Positions 33,794 to 39,690 of a stretch of 39,690 nucleotides of DNA are shown in pieces. Below the pieces are notes generated by a model. It was not told where the DNA came from, searched no databases, and saw only the letters and a list, made by a program, of their open reading frames with translations. The number at the start of each line of letters is the position of its first letter. Within the stretch, counting starts at the first letter, position 1. The translations under genes and the position numbers were made by a program. The DNA comes from an uncultured Collinsella sp. (GTDB lineage: Bacteria > Actinomycetota > Coriobacteriia > Coriobacteriales > Coriobacteriaceae), in the NCBI GenBank assembly GCA_938023085.1, contig CALHDP010000012.1, positions 1 to 39,690 of the forward strand. Direction: 5' to 3'.

Positions 33794-35701
33794 CTAGAGC
33801 TCCTTTTGCAGATAGAGTCCATGGTCGCAAAAACCCAAATGGCGATAGTACTCGCGCGTACCGATTGCGCTAATCACGTTGATACGCGTATAACCCGCAT
33901 CCCGGGCAATCTCGCACGCACGCTCTACGAGCAAACGCCCCAATCCATGGTGCTGGGCTGCCTGGCCTTGATCTCCCACGCGCGCCGCCATGCCATACAC
34001 GTGCACCTCGCGAATCATCGCCTCGTCCGGTGTCGTCGGCAACTCATCCGCATGCGCGGCAACAAAAGCACGATCGGGCAGAGACAGACGCAAAAAGCCC
34101 GCGATCTTGCCCTGCGGCGTCACCCACTGCAAAAAGCGCTCGTGCGTCACCGGCGTCTCGTACGCCACTTCCTCGTCAAGGGTCAGCTCATGCAAGTCGG
34201 CGCCCGCCGTGCTAATCTCGCGATAGCGAATCTCACGCACTGTCGCGCCTTCCCCACGAGCCGACAAGCGGTTTTCAACGAGCTGACGCAGGTTGGGCTT
34301 CTTGTTGCCCACCATGATGTCGTCGGAGCTAAAGTCGCGGATCATGCGACTGATGCGGCAGAACGCCGGCGTCACCACGATGTCGTCGGCCAACACATCG
34401 AGCAGCTCTTCCTCGGTATAGGGACGCCACTCGCCGCGCTCATAGCAGCCCACCAGACGCGAGCCCTCGATGAGCGCGCACGGGTAGACCTTGACCTCGT
34501 CGGGCATAAAGGCCCATTCGGTCATAAAGCGCTCGTAGTCGCGCTTGTCCCCCTCGGGTGTGGCGCCCAGCAAGTTAAGCATAAAATGCGCATGGATCTT
34601 AAAGCCAAAGAGGCGCGCAAGCGAAAACGCCTGCTCGATCTGAGCCACCGAAATGCGACGCTCGTTGATATCGAGCAAATGCTGGTCGAGGCTCTGGATG
34701 CCCATCTGAATCTTGGTGCAGCCCAGACGACGAATGAGCGTGAGCGCCTGTGGCGTCACGGCATCGGGGCGGGTCTCGATAACGAGCCCCACCACGCGAT
34801 GCTTCGCCGTCTCGTTGATGCGCTGCTGACGCTCAAGCTCCTCCATCGTTGCCGTCTGCCACTCGGCAGCCTCGCCCCATGGCGTACCGGGGCCGTACAG
34901 ACGACGCACTGCGCGGTTATAGCCACCAACGACAGCATCCACACGCCCCTGCTCGTCGGCAACGCCGCTCGCAAGCTCGGCCTCGTCGGTCGCAATGCCG
35001 GCAGCCCGATAGCGCTCGCGGCGCTCTGTTACCACCGGCGGCAGGGCATCGGCGGGAGCGTCATCGAGCAGGCGCCCTGCCTCGGCACGGCTGATGCCCG
35101 GACGCGCCAACATGGGGTTTGCCGCCACACCGGCGACGGCATCGTCATTGAGCGCACGGAAAAGCTCCGACATAAACCACGTCTGATACCCTTGCGGATA
35201 GTCGCTCCAGGTACCGCCGAGCACAATGAGCTCTATCTTGTCGGTCGCATGTCCCATCTGCGAAAGCGCGGTCAGACGAGCGCTCACCTGCAGATACGGG
35301 TCGAAGCAGTTTTGCTCCGCACGGGCGCACGCCGGCTCGGCGTGCAGATAGCTTTTGGGCATGCGCAGATCGTTGGGGCAAAACAGGCAATCGCCCGAGC
35401 ATGGCCAGGGCTTGGTAATGACGGTAATGGTCGCCACGCCCGAGGCCGTTCGGCGCGGCTTCATACGCAGGACCTGCAGCAGTTGACGCTCCAGATCGGA
35501 ATCGACATTCCACGCAGCCCACCGAACCGGCTCCTCACGTTTAACCCGCTGGTAGAACGGCAGCAGACGGCGCTTGGCCAAATCGCGTTTGTCGGCACCC
35601 TCACGGCGCGCCTCGGCATGTATCAGTTTGACGAGCGCTTTGTCGTCCACGGTCTCGCCGCGACGCAGAGCCTCGAGTATGTTCAAGATAATCTGTTCCA
35701 T
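33794..35701 (-). CDS. elp3: Bacterial Elp3: radical-SAM tRNA U34 modification enzyme with GNAT domain
   Basis: Elp3 installs a carboxymethyl-type group at C5 of wobble uridine 34 using acetyl-CoA. The 635 residues hold a radical-SAM core with CSGDCLFCPND near residue 101, which supplies the three cluster cysteines, and ELIVLGGTWSDYPQGYQTWF. IETRPDAVTPQALTLIRRLG and KIQMGIQSLDQHLLDINERR also match Elp3 closely. A GNAT acetyl-CoA domain follows from about 490, with VYGMAARVG, HHGLGRLLVERACEIARDAGY and EYYRHLGF. Length exceeds typical archaeal or eukaryotic Elp3 (about 550) because of an insert around 195-275. No Elongator partners are near, as expected for bacterial Elp3. It is followed by the SpeE-like gene with no gap. 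Confidence 0.93.
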   Translation of the reverse strand: MEQIILNILEALRRGETVDDKALVKLIHAEARREGADKRDLAKRRLLPFYQRVKREEPVRWAAWNVDSDLERQLLQVLRMKPRRTASGVATITVITKPWPCSGDCLFCPNDLRMPKSYLHAEPACARAEQNCFDPYLQVSARLTALSQMGHATDKIELIVLGGTWSDYPQGYQTWFMSELFRALNDDAVAGVAANPMLARPGISRAEAGRLLDDAPADALPPVVTERRERYRAAGIATDEAELASGVADEQGRVDAVVGGYNRAVRRLYGPGTPWGEAAEWQTATMEELERQQRINETAKHRVVGLVIETRPDAVTPQALTLIRRLGCTKIQMGIQSLDQHLLDINERRISVAQIEQAFSLARLFGFKIHAHFMLNLLGATPEGDKRDYERFMTEWAFMPDEVKVYPCALIEGSRLVGCYERGEWRPYTEEELLDVLADDIVVTPAFCRISRMIRDFSSDDIMVGNKKPNLRQLVENRLSARGEGATVREIRYREISTAGADLHELTLDEEVAYETPVTHERFLQWVTPQGKIAGFLRLSLPDRAFVAAHADELPTTPDEAMIREVHVYGMAARVGDQGQAAQHHGLGRLLVERACEIARDAGYTRINVISAIGTREYYRHLGFCDHGLYLQKEL

Positions 35702-35712
35702 GTCCCCATTGT

Positions 35713-35755
35713 AAAGGCAAAGGCGCCGAAGCCCGTCACGGCTCCGGCGCCTCCA
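35713..35755 (-). terminator. Terminator between the DUF4097-like gene and elp3
   Basis: On the minus strand, a 12-bp stem (arms 35722-35733 and 35740-35751, one G-U pair, 6-base loop) is followed by TTTGCCTTTA. It ends the XRE/DUF4097-like operon just before the elp3 start. Confidence 0.75.
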
Positions 35756-35798
35756 TCAAAGAGCATGCCTATATGTACCGATCTCCGAAAACCGCATG

Positions 35799-36701
35799 TC
35801 ACTCCGGATCAAACGACATGTCGCCCGAACCGACCTCAAAACGATACGTAGCAGACTTATCGCCGTTATCGAATTCAAGATTCAAAATGGTCTCGCCGTC
35901 GTAGCCAAGCGGAAGGAAATCGCTCTCAAAGTCGCCGCTGCCCACGGTGAGGCTCGCCTTAAAGCCCGTCGAGTTCGGAACCGTCATCTCCACATCGCCC
36001 GAGCCCACACTCACGTCCATCGACTTCGCGGGGGCCTGGTAGAGCTCGAACGTCACATCGCCCGAACCGACCTCGGCATTCAGGGTATCGGTCACGGTGC
36101 CCGTAAACTCAACGTCTCCAGAGTCCAAAGTCAGGTTGAGGTCATGACACGCAATGCCCGCGACCGTCAGGTCACCCGATCCTACATTCGCTGTAATGCC
36201 CACCATGTTATCGGCAACTTCGCGCGGCAGTTCGACGGTAACCGTGCGGTCAATGGCGCGCTCGTCATCGCAATCGAACTGGCGAATCTTGAGCGTAGAG
36301 CCCTTGATTTCGGCCAGGTTCTGGGTTGCCGCATCGAAGGCAACGGTCCCCGTTGCCACGCGACCGCTTTCAATTACGCGCACTGGCCCGCTGGAGACGT
36401 GTTTGACCTCGACCGTGCCCGACGTCACGTCCAAGTCAAGCGATGTGAACGCGTCGGCATCAAAGGTCGTACACGAAAGCTGCTGAGGCCGAGCGGAATA
36501 GTTACCGCCATCGTTCATAAAATCGTCGTCATCAACCACATCGTCCATACCGGACAAGCCGGGTATAACATCGTCGAGATCCCACGGGCCATCAAAATGA
36601 ATCAAAGTCCGCGAAACGCCAAAAACAAGCCCGATAATCAGTACAAACGCTCCGATGCCGACGCCCAGGCGCAGCTTGGATTCATGCGAAAGCTTCATCA
36701 T
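35799..36701 (-). CDS. Membrane-anchored repeat protein (DUF4097-like, VGSGD repeats)
   Basis: This 300-residue protein has one N-terminal helix (about 12-31) and an acidic stalk (DDVVDDDDFMNDGG). The external region has short strands: each repeat begins VGSGD or a variant (ANVGSGDLTVAG, LDSGDVEFTG, EVGSGDVTFEL, SVGSGDVEMTV, TVGSGDFESDF, EVGSGDMSFDPE). Six units recur every 20-25 residues, suggesting a right-handed beta-helix or roll like DUF4097/DUF2807 proteins. The function is unknown; such proteins sit with envelope-stress or regulatory genes. Two tandem ATG codons exist; the first (36699-36701) overlaps the regulator's stop as ATGA. It is the second gene of the XRE operon. Confidence 0.82.
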   Translation of the reverse strand: MMKLSHESKLRLGVGIGAFVLIIGLVFGVSRTLIHFDGPWDLDDVIPGLSGMDDVVDDDDFMNDGGNYSARPQQLSCTTFDADAFTSLDLDVTSGTVEVKHVSSGPVRVIESGRVATGTVAFDAATQNLAEIKGSTLKIRQFDCDDERAIDRTVTVELPREVADNMVGITANVGSGDLTVAGIACHDLNLTLDSGDVEFTGTVTDTLNAEVGSGDVTFELYQAPAKSMDVSVGSGDVEMTVPNSTGFKASLTVGSGDFESDFLPLGYDGETILNLEFDNGDKSATYRFEVGSGDMSFDPE

Positions 36702-37420
36702 TCGTCACCTTCTTTGGCACATGGCTCAGCGGTGGCCGCGGTAGCCACGTCAGCATCAGGTTCCGCAGAAGTATCCTTCCCCTGGGCCCTGACCGCCACC
36801 GGTGCCGGACCAACCTGAATATCCCCGCGCGCCCAATCGCCATCGAGTGCACGCGCCACCCAGTGATAGATGGGAATCGTGAAGAAGATCAGCGCAGCAA
36901 AGGGGCCGGCACCAAACAGGAACATCAGTAAAAAGAACAGCAGCCAGCACACGGCCCAATACGGGAATGACTGGAACGGACCCTTCACCGGAGTCGGACC
37001 AGCCGCACCGGTACCCGTCACCTGAGCCGTCGCCGCATTGGCAGCCTGCGCACTCCAGCTTGCCGCCTGCGCCGCCTTGGCGGCGGCGTCACTCGCCTGT
37101 GTTGCCGCCTCGGTAGCTCGTGCCGCCGCCTCATGGGTGCGTGCGCGCTCTGCCGCCTCGGCCTCGCGCTGACGAGCGCGGTCCTCGTTCTCAAACTCGA
37201 TATCGTCCTCGATCTCGTCGCTCGGATTGAGCAGCTCGTCCAGGCTCACACCATAGAGTTTGGCGAGCGAGATCAGGTTCTCGGTATCGGGCGAGCTCTC
37301 CGCGCGCTCCCATTTACTGACCGCCTGGCGCGACAGTCCCAGCTTTCGTGCCAGCCCTTCTTGACTAAAGCCTTTGCTGCGGCGAAGGTCGGCGAGCCGC
37401 TGCGCAGTTTCTACATTCAT
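36698..37420 (-). CDS. XRE-family regulator with C-terminal membrane segments
   Basis: This 240-residue protein starts with a helix-turn-helix of the XRE type (residues 5-60: LADLRRSKGFSQEGLARKLG, then SRQAVSKWERAESSPDTENL). A long alanine- and charge-rich helix follows (about 80-130, likely coiled coil). Two hydrophobic segments (about 155-195, YWAVCWLLFFLLMFLFGAG and AALIFFTIPIYHWVA) end in a basic, then acidic tail. DNA-binding plus membrane anchoring suggests a surface-coupled regulator of the downstream repeat protein. ATG 37418-37420 is chosen because AGGAGG lies five bases upstream. Confidence 0.87.
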   Translation of the reverse strand: MNVETAQRLADLRRSKGFSQEGLARKLGLSRQAVSKWERAESSPDTENLISLAKLYGVSLDELLNPSDEIEDDIEFENEDRARQREAEAAERARTHEAAARATEAATQASDAAAKAAQAASWSAQAANAATAQVTGTGAAGPTPVKGPFQSFPYWAVCWLLFFLLMFLFGAGPFAALIFFTIPIYHWVARALDGDWARGDIQVGPAPVAVRAQGKDTSAEPDADVATAATAEPCAKEGDE

Positions 37421-37611
37421 GGTTCCTCCTATGTGATGCCAGCCGTACCGCCGGACCGCTTTTGTTCTTAAGGCGCCTTGCACAGTTAAAAATCTATCCG
37501 CCACCGCCAAAAGCATGCCACCTATTCTAGTGAGATTTTTGACAACCGGCGGTTGCGGGCGCATATGAGCTGCGGAAATGTGTCCAAACAAAGCAATGAC
37601 CCGTAGCTTGG

Positions 37612-37641
37612 TTGTCCCCGTTGCGGCGTTAACGGTAGTAT
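37612..37641 (+). promoter_or_regulatory. Candidate promoter for the Trm9-like gene
   Basis: TTGTCC (37612-37617) lies 18 bases before TAGTAT (37636-37641), each four of six consensus. Transcription starting near 37648 would exclude the ATG at 37640 and fits the GTG start at 37688. The 37421-37611 spacer also holds the palindrome AACCGGCGGTT (37544-37554), a possible XRE operator. Confidence 0.4.
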
Positions 37642-37687
37642 GGTCGTACTGTTTATTCCGCACCGCCAACGGAGGGAGTTCCGCGCC

Positions 37688-38560
37688 GTGAACCGCGATT
37701 TCGCCTCATCGCTCATCCAGCTCAACAACACGTTCTATCGCGAGCACTCCGCTTCCTTTTCCGATACGCGCCAGGCCCCGTGGCCCGGCTGGGTACGCAC
37801 CATGGATATCGCGCTCGAACAGCTCGACGTCGCCACGATCGAGCATCCCGTCCGCGTCTTCGATCTTGCCTGTGGCAATATGCGATTCGAGAACTTTGCC
37901 GCCGGCGGCGCACTTGCCGCCAAGGGCGTCGATGGCGCAAACCCCTCGGCAGATGCCAGCTGCCCGTTTGAGTTCTATGGTGTCGACTCGTGCCAAGACC
38001 TGGCCATCGATGCACATGGCCACGCGCTGCGCATTCCCAACCTGCACTTCCAGGAACTCGACGTGCTCGACGCCCTTATGAAGCTCAACCCCGCCGAGAC
38101 GCCCGACGTGCTTTTCGACGCCCCGCTCGCCGACATCTCGGTCTGCTTTGGCTTTATGCACCATGTGCCGTCGTGCGAGTACCGTGTACGCGTGCTCGAC
38201 GCCCTGGTGCGCCAGACGCGCCCGGGCGGCATCATCGCCATCAGCTTTTGGGAGTTTATGAACGACGAGCGCATGGCGCGCAAGGCTGTTCGCGCCGAAG
38301 CCCGCGCCGAGCTCACCCCGCCGTTTGAGGGTTACGATTCCGCCCAGTTTGAAGCCGGCGACCACCTCATTGGCTGGCAAAACGACCGCCACGCCTACCG
38401 CTATTGCCATCACTTTGACGATCAGCAGATCACCGACCTGGTGCGCGGCGTCCGTACGTTCTACAAGAGCGGCGAGGTCCCCGTGCGTGAGCTTGAGCGC
38501 TTCCATGCCGACGGTCGTAGCGGCGAGCTCAACCGCTATGTGATTCTCAAGCGCCTGTAG
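37688..38560 (+). CDS. SAM-dependent methyltransferase, Trm9-like
   Basis: This is a class I methyltransferase of 290 residues. The opening NNTFYREHSASFSDTRQAPWPGW resembles the N-terminus of Trm9/ALKBH8 tRNA methyltransferases, where a TR-x-x-PWP motif recurs. Motif I is VFDLACGNMRF, followed by EFYGVDSC and the HHVP-containing stretch CFGFMHHVPSCEYRVRVL, then RPGGIIAISFWEF. Trm9 methylates the carboxymethyl group on wobble uridine; a comparable bacterial role is inference. GTG 37688-37690 is chosen because GGAGGGAG lies upstream. An in-frame ATG at 37640 has no ribosome-binding site and lies in the likely promoter. trmB follows. Confidence 0.8.
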   Translation: MNRDFASSLIQLNNTFYREHSASFSDTRQAPWPGWVRTMDIALEQLDVATIEHPVRVFDLACGNMRFENFAAGGALAAKGVDGANPSADASCPFEFYGVDSCQDLAIDAHGHALRIPNLHFQELDVLDALMKLNPAETPDVLFDAPLADISVCFGFMHHVPSCEYRVRVLDALVRQTRPGGIIAISFWEFMNDERMARKAVRAEARAELTPPFEGYDSAQFEAGDHLIGWQNDRHAYRYCHHFDDQQITDLVRGVRTFYKSGEVPVRELERFHADGRSGELNRYVILKRL

Positions 38561-38596
38561 GCATCGACGACTCGCCGCCGAGCCGCACCGCATCTT

Positions 38597-38622
38597 CCGG
38601 GCAAACTATGCCCGCCCTTTTT
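38597..38622 (+). terminator. Terminator after the Trm9-like gene
   Basis: The stem CGGGC / GCCCG (38598-38602 / 38610-38614, 7-base loop) is followed by CCCTTTTT. The 5-bp stem is short but GC-only and has a clear T-run. trmB begins 57 bases later. Confidence 0.6.
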
Positions 38623-38678
38623 CAATCCATTGACGGAACGTGCAGCTATGCGTTCCATACTTATGACCAAGGAGCCTC

Positions 38679-39518
38679 ATGGGAGCCGTCCACGTTCGCA
38701 CGCCTAAGAACTTTGTGCTCGAGGAGCGCCTGGAGCGCTACGCCGATGCGATTGAGACGAACCCCGAGGCCTATGTCGGAGATTGGCGCAAGGCCTGTGC
38801 GCCCGCAGGCAGCGAGCCCTTCGAACACCTTCATCTGGATCTGGGCTGTGGCAAGGGAACCTATCTGGTCGAGCGCGCCCACCGCGAGCCCGACACCCTC
38901 TTTATCGGCATGGACCAGGAGCCCATCTGCATCGCCTATGCCGCGCAGAAAATCTGCGAACAGGGGCTATCCAACGCACTCGTCCTGCCCCGAGGCGCCG
39001 CATCGCTGCCACAGCTGTTTGCCGCAGGCGAGCTCGATGCCATCACCATTAACTTTCCCACGCCGCAGCCCAAGGCCAAGTACGCTAAAAAACGACTCGT
39101 CCATGTCGACCATCTGATGCTCTACCGCCCGCTCTTTTCAGCCGGCGCTACCGTCACACTGCGCACCGATAGCAAGCCGTTGCGCGATTACGCCCTGGGA
39201 CAGTTTGCCGCGGCCGGCTACGATACGCTTTGGGTAAGCGACGACGTCCGCCGCGACCATCCCGAGCATCCCGAGACCGAGTACGAGCGCCGCACGCGCG
39301 AGATGGGTGCCGCCGTCTATGGCATTTGCGCCACACCTGGAGCGCAGCCCAGCGATGAACAGCTCGCGGCGGGCCGCGCGCAGGAGCAAAGCCTAGCCTG
39401 CTACCTGCCCGATAACCTCGATGAGCTCGCCTATGTGCCTCTGGGCATGGAAGAGGCCGTCGAGAACTTTAGAAACCGTGCCCGCAAGGGCAAGAAGCGT
39501 CTACCGCAAGAGTCCTAG
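38679..39518 (+). CDS. trmB: tRNA (guanine-N7-)-methyltransferase
   Basis: TrmB forms m7G46 in the variable loop of tRNA. The 279 residues carry motif I HLDLGCGKGTYLVERA at about 52-67, the GMDQEP acidic loop, and the family core NFPTPQPKAKYAKKRLVHVDH near 128-148 (classically NFPDPWPKKRH). RTDSKPLRDYAL and ETEYERRTREMG complete the usual set. The NFPTPQP spelling, with Thr and Gln for Asp and Trp, is a small departure from the common motif. AAGGAG five bases before ATG sets the start. The protein is longer than the roughly 210-240 residues of many TrmB, owing to a basic C-terminal tail (RNRARKGKKRLPQES). Confidence 0.93.
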   Translation: MGAVHVRTPKNFVLEERLERYADAIETNPEAYVGDWRKACAPAGSEPFEHLHLDLGCGKGTYLVERAHREPDTLFIGMDQEPICIAYAAQKICEQGLSNALVLPRGAASLPQLFAAGELDAITINFPTPQPKAKYAKKRLVHVDHLMLYRPLFSAGATVTLRTDSKPLRDYALGQFAAAGYDTLWVSDDVRRDHPEHPETEYERRTREMGAAVYGICATPGAQPSDEQLAAGRAQEQSLACYLPDNLDELAYVPLGMEEAVENFRNRARKGKKRLPQES

Positions 39519-39635
39519 GGGCTTCTGATGGTCGCGGCGTTGGCAAACAAGCGCAAATAGGCGCCAGTGAACGGCCCTCAAACCTAAGTGAGTAGACTAT
39601 TTTGCAATAGCCAAGCACAGCCCGCATAGCGAAAC

Positions 39636-39664
39636 ATAAAACCGACGCTCCTATAAGTTGTCAA
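39636..39664 (-). promoter_or_regulatory. Candidate minus-strand promoter at the right edge
   Basis: On the minus strand, a perfect TTGACA (39659-39664) lies 17 bases before TTTTAT (39636-39641). It points leftward into the 3' end of trmB. No gene is visible downstream before trmB on that strand except a 17-codon frame (39584-39637) whose ATG lies inside the -10. The 39519-39690 stretch otherwise holds no gene I can support. A wide ACGCTCC / GGAGCGT inverted repeat (39644-39650, 39678-39684) may mark a terminator or repeat. Confidence 0.4.
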
Positions 39665-39690
39665 GAGGCAGTTTGCGGGAGCGTTCTCTC

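Noticed and set aside
33260..35851. An 863-codon plus-strand open frame opposite elp3
   Set aside because: Antisense shadow of elp3 and its neighbour, Arg/His/Ala-rich with no recognisable domain. elp3 has full motifs and a ribosome-binding site.
37539..37567. Promoter TTGACA-17-CATATG on the plus strand before the Trm9-like gene
   Set aside because: The -35 is perfect but CATATG matches only half of the -10 consensus and lies far upstream. The pair at 37612-37641 fits the chosen start better.
39584..39637. A 17-codon minus-strand peptide frame at the right edge
   Set aside because: Its ATG overlaps the -10 of the only visible promoter and there is no ribosome-binding site.

Overview
The window is high-GC, densely coding chromosomal DNA with short gaps. 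It reads as a strictly host-associated, fermentative actinobacterium of the Coriobacteriia, most like Collinsella. The basis for this is indirect: strong C/G third positions, Shine-Dalgarno sites of the AAAGGGGG/AGGAGG type, a single-chain clostridial-type PurL, an Etf-linked lactate/glycolate dehydrogenase cluster, an LAxTG surface protein of class E sortase type, and no respiratory genes. The genus is inferred from overall impression; no search was run. I see no rRNA, tRNA, CRISPR array, intact insertion sequence or prophage.

Layout. 1-4733 (minus): a complete five-gene branched-chain amino acid ABC importer livJ-H-M-G-F, with livF cut by the left edge. A deletion-riddled second livJ lies upstream at 5003-5198. 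5449-6792 (plus): homoserine dehydrogenase. 7007-7756 (plus): a short-chain dehydrogenase. 7855-8101 is a strictly periodic 62-bp inverted-repeat array. 8102-9664 (minus): a CPA2-type cation/proton antiporter. 9849-13595 (plus): purL. 13697-14632 (plus): a DMT-family transporter. 14734-15876 (minus): a membrane diguanylate cyclase. 16065-17087 (minus): a KdgT-type permease. 17229-18234 (minus): the AzlCD exporter pair. 18361-19173 (plus): an HD-domain hydrolase. 19170-22795 (minus): a dehydrogenase-EtfB-EtfA(ferredoxin) operon that resembles electron-confurcating lactate dehydrogenase.

23141-26346 (plus) is a cell-surface locus: a small cytosolic protein, a membrane-anchored protein, two secreted proteins, and a tiny LAxTG-anchored protein overlapping its upstream neighbour. 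26465-27181 (plus) is a DUF554 membrane protein. 27270-32888 (plus) is the most unusual block. It has a TerB_N/TerB_C-type protein, a BrxD-like (DUF2791-type) P-loop ATPase and an Lhr/BrxHI-like DEVH helicase, which together look like a compact DNA-processing or defence module without the rest of a BREX system.

32915-35701 (minus) couples a membrane-anchored spermidine-synthase-like protein to a bacterial Elp3. 35799-37420 (minus) is a two-gene unit of an XRE regulator with membrane segments and a membrane-anchored repeat protein with a VGSGD motif. 37688-39518 (plus) holds a Trm9-like methyltransferase and TrmB. Elp3, the Trm9-like enzyme and TrmB make the right end rich in tRNA-modification genes.

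Amino acid flow is a recurrent theme: import (Liv) and probable export (AzlCD) of branched-chain amino acids, and homoserine synthesis. Product names rest on motif recognition by eye. Start sites were chosen from visible ribosome-binding sites.
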